A stretch of DNA of 64,000 bases, taken from Parachlamydiales bacterium (GTDB lineage Bacteria > Chlamydiota > Chlamydiia > Chlamydiales > Rhabdochlamydiaceae). This document shows positions 23,543 through 33,123 of the stretch, piece by piece. Position numbers and translations under genes: made by a program. The number at the start of each line of letters is the position of its first letter. The first letter of the stretch is position 1. The stretch is from contig PLXY01000007.1 of NCBI GenBank assembly GCA_003153295.1, positions 97,196 to 161,195 of the forward strand, in the 5' to 3' direction. The notes under the pieces are model-generated. The model had not been told where the DNA came from. It did not search any database and saw nothing but the letters and a program-made list of their open reading frames with translations.

Positions 23543-26500
23543 TCAATGAAGAATCGTTATTTTAAGACGACTACTTTCTACATTGCTCGTGTTCACGGCT
23601 GTAATGAAATATTCATACCCTGACTTTTGAGAATGGAGACATGTTTCATAGATAAAAGGCGAGCTTGGTGAGAATTGAGCTACGATTTTTCCATTGTGAT
23701 ATATCCGATACAATACAATGTTTTGGTCAGGAGATGCTGTCCAATGAGCTTTAAGAGAATAGCTCGTTTTATTTAACAGTTTGCATTTCTTAATCTTTCC
23801 GGTAAAGCTCTTAGGAGTAGAAATAGGAAGCACTGAAATAAGCACCGTCGCAGTTGCAGTATTACCAGTAGAATCGATCACAGTATAGGTAAAAGTATCG
23901 ATTCCAGTAAACCCAATCGGCGGAGTATAGGTATAAGTCCCCGTTTGGAGATTCATTACCACTGTACCGCCAGCTGTGGTTTGATGATTATAAGAAGAAA
24001 TAGATAAACCACTCCCTATATCATTCGTCAAAACCGAAGCTCCATTTAAAGGGGTATTCACATGGGTAAGACCTACATCATTAAGAGCAACGGGTAAGAC
24101 TGTAATGGTTACCATGCCGCTTGTCATATCACCTGAAGAATCTACATCGACATAGTTAAAGGTATCTATTCCTGAAAAGCCTGTCGGAGGAATGTAGGTA
24201 TAAGTACCATCCAGATTCATCGAAACAGTTCCACCCTGCGCAGAGGTCGATTGGTAAGAAAAAATAGTTAAAGTGCTACCTGTGTCATTACTTAAAACAC
24301 TAGTTCCTACTAAAGTAGTATTGGCATGAGTAATTGCCGTATCATTCATTGCATGGGGCAAAACGGTGATCCGGACAGAAGCTGAGGCTGAATTACCATT
24401 TCCATCCGTTGCGGTGTAAACAAAACTATCTATTCCAGAAAAATTCAATGGGGGTGTGTAAACATATGTCCCATTGGGTTGTATAGTGATGGTCGCATTC
24501 TGTACTGATGTTATATGAGTGCTTGAAGTCACAGATAAACTGGTTCCTATATCGTTAGTTAAAACGCTCACCATTTGATTTAACGGGGTGTTGACTTGGG
24601 TTATTCCTGCATCGTTAACCGCAGTGGGTAAGACGGTGATAGTAACTGTAGCTACAGAAGTATCACCATGTGAGTCTTGGACAGTGTAAGTAAAAGTATC
24701 GACTCCTGAAAAACCATTCGGAGGGGTATAAGTATAAGTCCCCGTGGTGGTATTCATGACTACACCTCCACCCTGAGTAGAAGTATGATCGTAACTTACG
24801 ATGGTTAATCCCATTCCCTGATCGTTGGTGAAAACAGTCGAGCCATTTAATGGTGTATTGGCAGGGGTTGTACCAAAATCATTTTCGGCGACAGGAAGTA
24901 CGGTAATCGTGACTAAAGCGGTTGTTGTATTTCCAGTCTGATCAGTCGCTGTGTAATCAAAAGTGTCTACGCCTGAGAAATCAAGGCTAGGTGTGTAGAT
25001 ATAAGTGCCATCGCTATGCATAGTAACGGTCCCGTGCATAGGGGAAGTATTAGAAGAAACAAAAAGGGCTGTTCCCTCGTCATTGTTCAGTACACTTGTG
25101 TTTTGAGTTAACGAAGTATTAGCTGTAACAGTGCCTGTATCGTTGATAGCTATCGGTAAGACAGTCAAAGTCACTGTCGTCGTTGACGTTTGATTCAAAA
25201 TATCTTCAATGGTGTACATAAAACTATCGGTGCCTGAGAAGTTGGCAGGGGGGGTGTAAACATAAATCCCGGTGGATTGCATGGTGACATGTCCCAATGT
25301 GGATGAAGTATTAGTACTCGAAACCACTAAGCTTGTTCCTGTATCATTGCTTAAAACTGTCGGTCCATTAAAAGGAGTGTTGGCATTGGTCGTCCCGGTG
25401 TCAGGATTTGCAACAGGGGGTGTTACAGTGACAGTAACGGTGACGGGATTTGTTTGACTTTGAAGTGCAATAGGAGTTGTCCCGCTAAAAGGGATGAAGC
25501 TGTAATTGATAGTCCCTGTATTGGTAAAACTTGTTGGAGGGACTTGAGAGATCTCTGCTTGATAAGTAATAACTGTCATCGCGCTAACAGCTAAATTTCC
25601 AATGGAAACTCCATTCACAAGATCAGGATTTGAAATCGGGGTTCCATTCACGGTAATAGAATTAGGTGTTAATGTTAAACCTGTAGGTAAAGGATCTATA
25701 AGGACGAGATTAGAAGCATCACTTTCTCCAATATTTGTTAAGGTAATAGTATATGTAAGAATTTGATGGAGCATTCCTGCAGTTGTATCGACTTGTTTTT
25801 GTGAATTAATGAGCGGAGACAGAACTTGAATTTGGATGCCTAGTCCAGTCACAGTGTAAACGTCTTGATTCGTCGTTCCTTGGGCAAAGAGTTGCTGTTG
25901 ACTATTTTGAATTTTATTTCCTAGATCAATACTTGTGATATCATATCCTTGGCGTGCGCCGGATATAGCGGTTCCCGAACTTGCAATAGAATTTAAACTG
26001 CCAAAAGTTCCCCGAGTGTCCAATTGAGAAGAACCGCTTGCCACTAATTTACCCGTTGTCACATCGGTAGTTAAGGGAAGTAAGGTATTGATTTGAGAAG
26101 CAAAAAAATTATTTAAAGGATTATTGGTGCCTACCACAGCATCACCTGGGGCTGAAAGAGTAGAGGTAGCTCCTACCAAGAAATTATCACCTGTTAACTG
26201 AGCATCTCCTTCTAGAGAACAGCAAAAGAGCCGACTAGAAAACGTTCCATTATCTGGGGCACGAAAACCGCTCACAACAGCGGGCGCAGATCCTTGAGCT
26301 TCACAGCCAATAAATAAGGTTAGATTGCTGGTATACATATTGGAGTTTTGATAAACCACAGCCAATGTCCATCCCGCACAATTCAAGTTGTTTTCAGTCG
26401 CAATAACAGTAGCAGGTACTCCAGCTACAGTATAAGTCCCAGCGCCTGTGATAAAAGACGTGACATCGGCACTTCTGACATAGAAACCAGTACTGCCTGA

Positions 26501-26986
26501 ATTGACTCTCGATTGGGCAGTACTAGGATTGGGCGTTATCGTTTGAGGTCCTCCTGGAGTAATAAAAGTTACAGGAGTATCAGCTAAAGAGAGTGGGATT
26601 GCAGGATCAAATCCATAACTTCCTGACCAAATGAGCTCTGCATGTAAGATTGTACTTCCAGTAGGAAGATCTAACACAGCCGAAGAGCTATTCATCGTCC
26701 AATCCAGAGTGGTTCCTACAGGAAAAGTTCCCACTTGCGAGGAAGGGTTGGTTGTCGTGATAAACGCTCCAATTGATCCACTGATTCCTGGTTGATTCTG
26801 ATTCGCTGTTTTGTCCAGACCTAGAGTATTTCCTGTAAAGGTAATCGCACCATTATTGACTGTGGTATAGATCTGTTGATAAACGGCTTCTAGTGAAGTT
26901 GAGAAAAAGAGTAAGACGGCAAGAAAGCATTTACTCAGAAAGAAACAGATAAACCTTTTGGAAGAAAATACTGAGGAGTTGTTCAT
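23543..26986 (-). CDS. Secreted protein with six Ig/cadherin-like (tandem-95) repeats
   Basis: The 1147-residue protein starts with a signal peptide (hydrophobic segment about 11-30, SLEA cleavage region). Residues 35-390 form a beta-rich domain with Cys. Residues about 395-515 resemble a DUF11 repeat (LTYTITLTNIGESDASNLVLIDPLP). Six repeats of about 87 residues follow, at roughly 525-1050. Each starts with a variant of AxNDTGxTxANTPL, contains a G-T-Y-x-Y-T-P-P-x-x-F-S-G-x-D-T-F-x-Y-T core, and ends TVTxTVLP. A fibronectin-III-like end with Tyr/Trp closes it. Such repeat rods occur in adhesins and surface proteins. No anchor or autotransporter barrel is visible, so its fate (secreted or surface-bound) is unclear. 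Confidence 0.85.
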   Translation of the reverse strand: MNNSSVFSSKRFICFFLSKCFLAVLLFFSTSLEAVYQQIYTTVNNGAITFTGNTLGLDKTANQNQPGISGSIGAFITTTNPSSQVGTFPVGTTLDWTMNSSSAVLDLPTGSTILHAELIWSGSYGFDPAIPLSLADTPVTFITPGGPQTITPNPSTAQSRVNSGSTGFYVRSADVTSFITGAGTYTVAGVPATVIATENNLNCAGWTLAVVYQNSNMYTSNLTLFIGCEAQGSAPAVVSGFRAPDNGTFSSRLFCCSLEGDAQLTGDNFLVGATSTLSAPGDAVVGTNNPLNNFFASQINTLLPLTTDVTTGKLVASGSSQLDTRGTFGSLNSIASSGTAISGARQGYDITSIDLGNKIQNSQQQLFAQGTTNQDVYTVTGLGIQIQVLSPLINSQKQVDTTAGMLHQILTYTITLTNIGESDASNLVLIDPLPTGLTLTPNSITVNGTPISNPDLVNGVSIGNLAVSAMTVITYQAEISQVPPTSFTNTGTINYSFIPFSGTTPIALQSQTNPVTVTVTVTPPVANPDTGTTNANTPFNGPTVLSNDTGTSLVVSSTNTSSTLGHVTMQSTGIYVYTPPANFSGTDSFMYTIEDILNQTSTTTVTLTVLPIAINDTGTVTANTSLTQNTSVLNNDEGTALFVSSNTSPMHGTVTMHSDGTYIYTPSLDFSGVDTFDYTATDQTGNTTTALVTITVLPVAENDFGTTPANTPLNGSTVFTNDQGMGLTIVSYDHTSTQGGGVVMNTTTGTYTYTPPNGFSGVDTFTYTVQDSHGDTSVATVTITVLPTAVNDAGITQVNTPLNQMVSVLTNDIGTSLSVTSSTHITSVQNATITIQPNGTYVYTPPLNFSGIDSFVYTATDGNGNSASASVRITVLPHAMNDTAITHANTTLVGTSVLSNDTGSTLTIFSYQSTSAQGGTVSMNLDGTYTYIPPTGFSGIDTFNYVDVDSSGDMTSGMVTITVLPVALNDVGLTHVNTPLNGASVLTNDIGSGLSISSYNHQTTAGGTVVMNLQTGTYTYTPPIGFTGIDTFTYTVIDSTGNTATATVLISVLPISTPKSFTGKIKKCKLLNKTSYSLKAHWTASPDQNIVLYRIYHNGKIVAQFSPSSPFIYETCLHSQKSGYEYFITAVNTSNVESSRLKITILH

Positions 26987-27302
26987 AATTGAATCCTTGG
27001 GTAAAGAGGTTTGTTGTCTTGAGCATGCTTGAGTTGATAGAGATCAATATCTTGATATGTTTGAGATACAGAAGAATTTAAAATAATTATGTTACTCATA
27101 TCATCGATTGCGATTCAAATTTTTAATATTCGGTAGAAGAAAATTTAAAAGATTAATATAAAATTATTTTCTTTTCATTAAAAAAAAATAATTGATGGTA
27201 GTTGTCAGTGCGAAAGGAGAAAGTTGTGAAAAGGAAATAAAATTCTGATGAAGAGAATGCATTTGTTAGTGCTATACTCAGATTTGCAACAAGAAATGCG
27301 TC
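26987..27302. other. Divergent promoter region
   Basis: This 316-base AT-rich gap separates the divergent repeat-protein and patatin genes, so it must hold promoters in both directions. I see no ORF and no convincing paired -35/-10 set. An A-run near 27180 is the only simple sequence. Confidence 0.35.
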
Positions 27303-28253
27303 ATGCGAAAATTAGCCTTCCTCTGTTTACTTTGTGTCTGCGCTTATTTACTTCTTTCAAGATGTGATTGTCTCTATGCGCCTCCTGTAACTCAATGTGA
27401 AATTCCTGTTTTTAAACCTCAAAACCCCATCCGCATTGCTCTTGTCTTGGGTGGAGGAGGTTCAAGGGGTTTAGCCCATTTGGGAGCGATTAAAGAATTA
27501 GAGGCCGCGGGCCTAAGACCTGATTTAATTATTGGTTGCAGCGCTGGATCAATTGTCGGTGCCTTCTACGCAGATAATCCAGAATTAAAAGGTGTAGAAA
27601 AAAACCTCCTTGAGCTCAATCGAGCCGATTTATTGGACTTGACCTTTCTGAAATTTCGTTTTGGTCTCATTGAAGGAAAAGCTATCCAGACATTCATGAA
27701 AAAACACTTGCGTTCGAAGACATTTGACGAGCTAAAAATCCCCTTAATTGTTGTTGCTACCGATCTCTTTGATGGGGAAGTTGTAGAGCTTTCCCAACAA
27801 GCAATTCCTATTGCAGTAGGAGCTTCTTGTGCTTATCCCGGTCTTTTCAATCCCGTTTTTTTGCATGATCGGTATTTAATCGATGGGGGAGCTTCTAGTC
27901 CTGTCCCCGTTGAAATAGCAAAAAAATATGGGGCCGAATTCATTATTGCGATCGATGTGAGCGAAAAATTACCCACCGCAAGTCCCTTTCATTTTTTTGG
28001 CATTGCAAGAAGAGCTATGGAGATCGCGTATAGGAAATTTGTTGCCCAATCTCTTGCCCAGGCCGATATTTCGATTAGGATGGAATTTCAAGATGTGGGC
28101 ATGTTCAGCGACCATCTCAATCACCAGATGTATGAGCTGGGCCGTAAAAAAGTCCTCAGCATGCTTCCTGAGATTAAGAAAAAACTGATGGAAACTTCAG
28201 AAGGGGCAAGAACTCAATTCAGCTTCTTAGATAAGGAATCAGGAAAGAGTTAA
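27303..28253 (+). CDS. Patatin-like phospholipase
   Basis: The 316-residue lipid acyl hydrolase belongs to the patatin (RssA-like) family. The oxyanion loop GGGGSRG follows LVLG. The nucleophile elbow is GCSAGS with Ser80, and the dyad partner is Asp194 in DGGAS. An N-terminal hydrophobic segment (about 3-19) with nearby cysteines is a signal peptide or anchor; no strict lipobox is seen. Patatins can be effectors (ExoU) or act on the bacterium's own membranes. The short RssA-like form fits the second as well. The end overlaps the convergent gene by 35 bases. Confidence 0.9.
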   Translation: MRKLAFLCLLCVCAYLLLSRCDCLYAPPVTQCEIPVFKPQNPIRIALVLGGGGSRGLAHLGAIKELEAAGLRPDLIIGCSAGSIVGAFYADNPELKGVEKNLLELNRADLLDLTFLKFRFGLIEGKAIQTFMKKHLRSKTFDELKIPLIVVATDLFDGEVVELSQQAIPIAVGASCAYPGLFNPVFLHDRYLIDGGASSPVPVEIAKKYGAEFIIAIDVSEKLPTASPFHFFGIARRAMEIAYRKFVAQSLAQADISIRMEFQDVGMFSDHLNHQMYELGRKKVLSMLPEIKKKLMETSEGARTQFSFLDKESGKS

Positions 28254-28884
28254 TCTTTTCCGATTCTTTTGCTAGTAGTAGATCGTCAGTAATAAGTGTT
28301 AGATGGTAGTCAGTAAGAATGAAAAATACTGAATTTAAAGATCCTCTCAAATCCGCGATTTGACCTTGATAGCATCCTTCAAGCTTGGGTCGGGATTCAA
28401 GCCTCTGGATGAGTTTTTCTTCTGAACAAAGAAGGAGTATTTTCAATATCCGGTATGCAGGATAGGGGATTAGAAGAGTTGTAATTTCTCCGATCCGTTT
28501 TGCATGAGCATTGGCATCCATCACAATATGTAACCGATTTTCTACCGCTTTGATTAATAATATTTTCGAAATGGTAATCACCATTTCTGCAAAGAGCTTG
28601 CCGATGATAGATTTTTCTAAAAGTTTATAACGGATGACATCCGTCGAAATCACCACGAACTGATGTGTTTTCCGCAAAGAATGGGCAACGGTGGATTTTC
28701 CGGATCCCTGAAAGCCACCGAGTAAAACTAAAATAGGCCGTTCTTGAGGAGAGCCATTCAAATTTTTTGATAATGTTTCTGTAATTTCTTGAACGATCAT
28801 TTCTTTTTCAAGCGGAGAGATCATGCTAGAAGAGCTGATTGGAGGTCTTTGGATAATAGCCATGGACGAATAGCATAGGTTCAT
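28219..28884 (-). CDS. P-loop kinase-like ATPase
   Basis: The 221-residue protein has a strong Walker A, LVLLGGFQGSGKST, a DVIRYKLL segment after strand 2, and VMDANAHAKRIGE as a candidate Walker B region. This resembles zeta-toxin/chloramphenicol phosphotransferase-type small-molecule kinases. The substrate is unknown. The frame opens with a TTG at 28890; ATGs at 28884 and 28863 are both possible and neither has a good ribosome-binding site. The C-terminal part overlaps the patatin gene tail to tail. Confidence 0.75.
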   Translation of the reverse strand: MNLCYSSMAIIQRPPISSSSMISPLEKEMIVQEITETLSKNLNGSPQERPILVLLGGFQGSGKSTVAHSLRKTHQFVVISTDVIRYKLLEKSIIGKLFAEMVITISKILLIKAVENRLHIVMDANAHAKRIGEITTLLIPYPAYRILKILLLCSEEKLIQRLESRPKLEGCYQGQIADLRGSLNSVFFILTDYHLTLITDDLLLAKESEKINSFLIPYLRS

Positions 28885-29003
28885 TCTCAATTGAAGGCAT
28901 GTAAAATTCTTATCCTATTTATAATGAGAGTGTTATATTAATCAGTTAACCGACAAAATTAATCGGTGATTCTTTATAATTTTTGCAAAAAATGGGGAGC
29001 CTT

Positions 29004-30161
29004 ATGAGTGTTAGATGGGTAGCAAATATGGCTTATACATGGGAACCCATGGCTACCTATCTTAAAATGCCATGGAAATACCATTTGCCGCTTCTTTCTT
29101 TGCAGACGGGCACCTTGCAGGCGGCTTTGCATTTGGGAAGCGAAGCAGCCCCACTTTTGCTGAGCAGAACAGCGGGTTATGCGCTCATGAGCTTTGCTAG
29201 AATAGCTTCCCAGCTATGTCAACTCCATTATAAAAAAAATACCCAGTGGGAAAAGATCAAGATGGGTCTGGAGATGACATCAACGCTCTCTCCGCTTTTA
29301 CTTGTATTTTCAAGAATTGCTCCTTCTTATTTTATTGCCGCTCAAATGGCCAAAACGGGAATGGAGCTAAAAGAAAACATCGACCAGCTCAAAAATATCC
29401 ATCTTCTTTCTCGTGAGCAAATCTGCGATAGAATACTACCGGTGATTTCCCATGCTTTTTTTCTGTTGTCGCTATGGAGGGGAAGTTCTTATAAAATCCG
29501 TTTGGCTTCCATTGTTTTTCAAGGCGCTGTCTCTTATTATCAGTCGGTAAACCATCTGAAAAATCATAAAAACCTCGATGGATTTATCTGGGCATGCATG
29601 GGGACGCTCCGTTTGTACCAGGGACACCAATATTATCAGTCTAACACTTCAAGTCCTCATTTTGTTTATAAACAACGGCATGCTGAAAAACAAAAGCATG
29701 TCAAACATGTTCGACTCACTGCATACGGCCATGAGCAGTCAAGGCTTGCGGGGCCTATTGTGGAAAAATATCTTCAAGAAAAAACAGGCAAGACTCAGTG
29801 GACTTATGCCTCTTCAACTTACTCACGTTCTAAGCAGACAGCTCAAGGGATGATGGAAGGCGTAGGCAAGACAGACCAACCTCTTTTCACAGATGGAAGG
29901 CTAGGAGAAAGAATGAAAGGGGAGCCTAAAAGTTATATCTACAGACGTCATGATGCGGCTGTCGAGGATCTTGCAGAAATTGCTTACCCTGATACAGATT
30001 TAATCATAGTGGATCATTCTGATGCCGGCAGAACGTATGCTCGCCAGGTCGATAAAACAAATGAAAAATTGACTGAACATCATCTCAAATATGTCGAAGG
30101 CTTTCTATTCACACGACAGGATGGAAAGACAGAGCTATTGGACCGATTCAAGGCCGTATAA
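29004..30161 (+). CDS. Membrane protein with histidine-phosphatase-like C-terminus
   Basis: I start at the ATG at 29004, preceded by GGGGAG; an ATG at 28992 is in frame. Residues about 20-210 form a helical, partly hydrophobic region. The C-terminal 150 residues follow the histidine phosphatase plan: VRLTAYGHEQSRLAGPIVEKYL in place of the RHGE strand, SSTYSRSKQTAQGM (normally SPxxRAxQTA), and DLIIVDHSDAG for the second catalytic His. The canonical RHG is changed to YGH, so activity is uncertain. The N-terminal region resembles that of the protein at 49727-51142, which carries a different catalytic domain. Confidence 0.65.
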   Translation: MSVRWVANMAYTWEPMATYLKMPWKYHLPLLSLQTGTLQAALHLGSEAAPLLLSRTAGYALMSFARIASQLCQLHYKKNTQWEKIKMGLEMTSTLSPLLLVFSRIAPSYFIAAQMAKTGMELKENIDQLKNIHLLSREQICDRILPVISHAFFLLSLWRGSSYKIRLASIVFQGAVSYYQSVNHLKNHKNLDGFIWACMGTLRLYQGHQYYQSNTSSPHFVYKQRHAEKQKHVKHVRLTAYGHEQSRLAGPIVEKYLQEKTGKTQWTYASSTYSRSKQTAQGMMEGVGKTDQPLFTDGRLGERMKGEPKSYIYRRHDAAVEDLAEIAYPDTDLIIVDHSDAGRTYARQVDKTNEKLTEHHLKYVEGFLFTRQDGKTELLDRFKAV

Positions 30162-30206
30162 AAATAGAACAATTGCTGGTATAGTTTCGTCAAAAGGATA
30201 GACGCA

Positions 30207-32528
30207 ATGAGAAAAAGATGGGGATTATTAATAGCTATTTTTTTAACGCCTTTAGCAGCTAACTCTTTACTTACAGATCCTATCTTGCAAAATCCTACTC
30301 CTCAATCGATTAATGTAGTTTGGTTTACCGCGTTTGAAGGCAAAGACCATTATGTCGAATATGGCGAAGGGCTTTTAAAGAAAGTTAACTGCCATACCAA
30401 GAAACTTTCGCGCCTACGAGAAGAGGAGACAGGGGGATGTGTCAACCGCGCCATTTATCGACATGAAGCCACTTTGACGGATCTTTCTGAAACTCGGACT
30501 CCCTACCGTGTTGCAAGTGTCGACTCCGATGATAAGCTCATTCAAAGCGATGTCTTTTCTTGTGCGCCGCTACCAAAACCAGGGACGTCTTTAAAAATTT
30601 TATTTACTTCCGATCATCAAAATAAACCCATGGTGGCAGCCAATCTTCAAAAAGTTAAAGAAATAATACCTGATATTGATGTCATTTTTCATGCGGGCGA
30701 TTGTGTCAATCATCCTGACCAAGCTTCTGAATGGTTTGATGAGCCCAGCGGGGCTGGTTTTTTCCCCTGTTTGCAAGGAAAAGGAAGCCGAAAGATCGGC
30801 AGTACAACTTATACCGGAGGTTCTTTGCTGCAATATGCTCCTCTATTTTGTGCGATAGGGAATCACGAGGTGATGGGTCGCTGGAGTATGAAAAGTTCAC
30901 TCGATGTCCAATTTAACGATACTTATCCTCAAGAAGCAGCAAAAAAACAATATACAGAGTTTTTTCCTCTCTCCCCAGACTCGGGTCATCAGCAAAAATG
31001 GATCAAGGACCATAGCTTTAATACCGACTCTTATGAAGAGATATTCACATTGCCGAAAAGCACTTCTGGTGGTCAGAAATATTATGCAGCCACCATCGGA
31101 GATGTCCGTTTGATTGTTCTTTATGCCACCAGGATTTGGAGGCAGCCTGCCTTAGGAGTAAAAGGAAAATATACAGAAAATCCGCAAGATTTTAATGATC
31201 CCGCTCGATGGGGGTATGGGGATTTTATTTTTGAGCCTATTGCAAAGGGAAGTCCTCAATATCAATGGCTAGAAGAAGAACTTCAAGGAAAAGAGTTTCA
31301 ACAGGCTAAGTATAAGATCGTGATGCTGCATAATCCTCTTCATTCGTTAGGAGAGAATGCCATTCCGCCTTTTGCAGATCCTATTCAATCTATGGAATCG
31401 GATCCCGAGGGACGTATTACCCAGATCCAATATCACTATCCTAAAGATCAAGATGTTTTAATCCGAGACGTAGAGCCTCTTTTAACACGGTACGGTGTGC
31501 AATTGGTTCTTTGCGGACATACACATATCTGGAATCGATTCCGATCCGAAGCAGGGGTTCATCATCTTGAAACCTCCAATGTCGGAAACTCTTACGGAGG
31601 CTATCTCGATACGAGACGAAATTTACTCCCAGGAAAATCGGATGGCAATTATGTCGCTTCTGGAGATCCTAATGGACTTGCTCCTATCGTTCCCAGCTTA
31701 GCTCCTTTACATGATGTCTCAGGTAAACCGTTGCCTTATATTTCCAGCAATGAGATCACGGTTTTTTCCGTCTTCAGTACAGATAGCGGTGCTATCGACA
31801 GCTATTATTTCGATACAACAAAACCTGAAAGTAAAGTTGTGCATTTCGATCGATTTTTCTTAACCGATAACACCCATCGCATTTCTTCGATTGCTGAGGT
31901 GCAAGAATATGCGAAAAAGCATGGCCTTCCAAAAGCTGTCATCTTTGATATTGATAATACTTTGATCGAATCTATTAGGCAAATTGCTTTAGACCCTTCC
32001 ATCAATGGTTTTTTGAGAAAGCAATTTCCTCTAAATTCTGAAGAAATCATTCAGGCCATTCAAGCCCAGGTTCCTTGGAAGCTCTGTGAAAAGGCAACGG
32101 CTGAAGTTGTGAAGTTTTTTCAAGATCAAAACGTGAAAGTTATAGGAGTGACTAAACGATCTTCTTCGATGAAAGAAACTCTCCATCTGCAACTTAAAAG
32201 TAATGGAATCGATCTTTCAGGATCTGAGGAGTTGGAAGTTGAGGGAGGAATTTACTACAAAGGAGTTCTTCATGCACACAGTGATAAAGGAACCGCTTTA
32301 AAAGCGTTATTTCAGAAGATTCACTGGCAGGGGCAAACGTTGTATGTGATCGACGACAGAAAGTCGCATCTTCAAGATTTTCAAAAACAGTTCGCACATG
32401 AAGTCCAATTGAATGCCTTCGAATATATTCATCAGCAGTCTGTCGATGAAAATATTCTAAAATTACAATTGCAGGCTTTTTTATCTCACCAGGAGATAAG
32501 AGAAGATAGTTTTTATTCTTCGAAGTAG
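30207..32528 (+). CDS. Secreted metallophosphoesterase fused to a HAD-like DUF2608 domain
   Basis: The 773-residue protein has a Sec signal peptide (hydrophobic 6-19, AANS). A fibronectin-like N-domain as in purple acid phosphatases covers about 25-120. A calcineurin-type phosphoesterase follows with SDHQ, HAGDCVNH, GNHEVMGRW, MLHNPLHS and the C-terminal GHTHIWN, giving all five metal-binding blocks. From about residue 570 comes a second phosphatase-like module with AVIFDIDNTLIES (HAD DxDxT) and YVIDDRKSHL, matching DUF2608. Two hydrolases in one exported chain is unusual. Substrates are unknown; a phosphate-scavenging or host-directed role is inference. Confidence 0.88.
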   Translation: MRKRWGLLIAIFLTPLAANSLLTDPILQNPTPQSINVVWFTAFEGKDHYVEYGEGLLKKVNCHTKKLSRLREEETGGCVNRAIYRHEATLTDLSETRTPYRVASVDSDDKLIQSDVFSCAPLPKPGTSLKILFTSDHQNKPMVAANLQKVKEIIPDIDVIFHAGDCVNHPDQASEWFDEPSGAGFFPCLQGKGSRKIGSTTYTGGSLLQYAPLFCAIGNHEVMGRWSMKSSLDVQFNDTYPQEAAKKQYTEFFPLSPDSGHQQKWIKDHSFNTDSYEEIFTLPKSTSGGQKYYAATIGDVRLIVLYATRIWRQPALGVKGKYTENPQDFNDPARWGYGDFIFEPIAKGSPQYQWLEEELQGKEFQQAKYKIVMLHNPLHSLGENAIPPFADPIQSMESDPEGRITQIQYHYPKDQDVLIRDVEPLLTRYGVQLVLCGHTHIWNRFRSEAGVHHLETSNVGNSYGGYLDTRRNLLPGKSDGNYVASGDPNGLAPIVPSLAPLHDVSGKPLPYISSNEITVFSVFSTDSGAIDSYYFDTTKPESKVVHFDRFFLTDNTHRISSIAEVQEYAKKHGLPKAVIFDIDNTLIESIRQIALDPSINGFLRKQFPLNSEEIIQAIQAQVPWKLCEKATAEVVKFFQDQNVKVIGVTKRSSSMKETLHLQLKSNGIDLSGSEELEVEGGIYYKGVLHAHSDKGTALKALFQKIHWQGQTLYVIDDRKSHLQDFQKQFAHEVQLNAFEYIHQQSVDENILKLQLQAFLSHQEIREDSFYSSK

Positions 32529-32586
32529 CGCTTCTTGTCTTAAAGTTTTGCCAAGAATAAAATCTAGATATGAAAAGGAGGAAATT

Positions 32587-33123
32587 ATGAGTAATTACCG
32601 ATGGGTTCGCCTAGTAGAAGCTTTATCATTGATGCTTTTGGGAATCTTTTCAATGACTTTGCCTCACTTATTCACTGTAGGAGTGGCCAAGATATTAGGA
32701 ATAACATTTGTTGTCTCAGGACTCGTCCAATTTTTACGGATATTTGTCGATCGGATTCAGCCGCGTTCTATTCTTTATTTTTTCATTGCAGCCTTATATT
32801 GCTTATTCGGAGTTGTCTATTGGATACATCCTATTCTAAGCATGCTTTCGATGGGCCTGATTTTAATGGGCTTTTTAATGGTGGATGGGTTGGCCAAATT
32901 TGTTCTGGCGTATGAAGTTTATCCTTCAAAGATTTCGGTAAGTTTTATTTTGAATGGAATTCTTTCGATGACGCTGGCCGGGTGGATTTGGAAAAGCTGG
33001 CCTTCAACAGCTTTTTGGGTGCCAGGAGCTTTCGCAGGTCTCAATCTTTTCTTTTATGGCGGCTCTCTGTTATCTCTGGCTTTAAGGGAGCCTAGAGGAC
33101 GACATCGACGAGCTGATGTTTAG
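32587..33123 (+). CDS. HdeD family membrane protein
   Basis: The ATG at 32587 is preceded by AAGGAGG, so the longer frame from 32548 is rejected. The 178-residue protein has about six transmembrane helices (e.g. ALSLMLLGIFSMTLPHLFTV, ILGITFVVSGLVQFLRIFV) in the paired-hairpin pattern of HdeD/DUF308. HdeD gives acid resistance in E. coli; the role here is unknown. Its 3' end overlaps prfC by 32 bases, tail to tail. Confidence 0.88.
   Translation: MSNYRWVRLVEALSLMLLGIFSMTLPHLFTVGVAKILGITFVVSGLVQFLRIFVDRIQPRSILYFFIAALYCLFGVVYWIHPILSMLSMGLILMGFLMVDGLAKFVLAYEVYPSKISVSFILNGILSMTLAGWIWKSWPSTAFWVPGAFAGLNLFFYGGSLLSLALREPRGRHRRADV

Noticed and set aside
23830..25420. Regularly spaced repeats that could suggest a CRISPR array
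   Set aside because: The period is about 260 bp, in frame with the six protein repeats; no short identical direct repeats or spacers.
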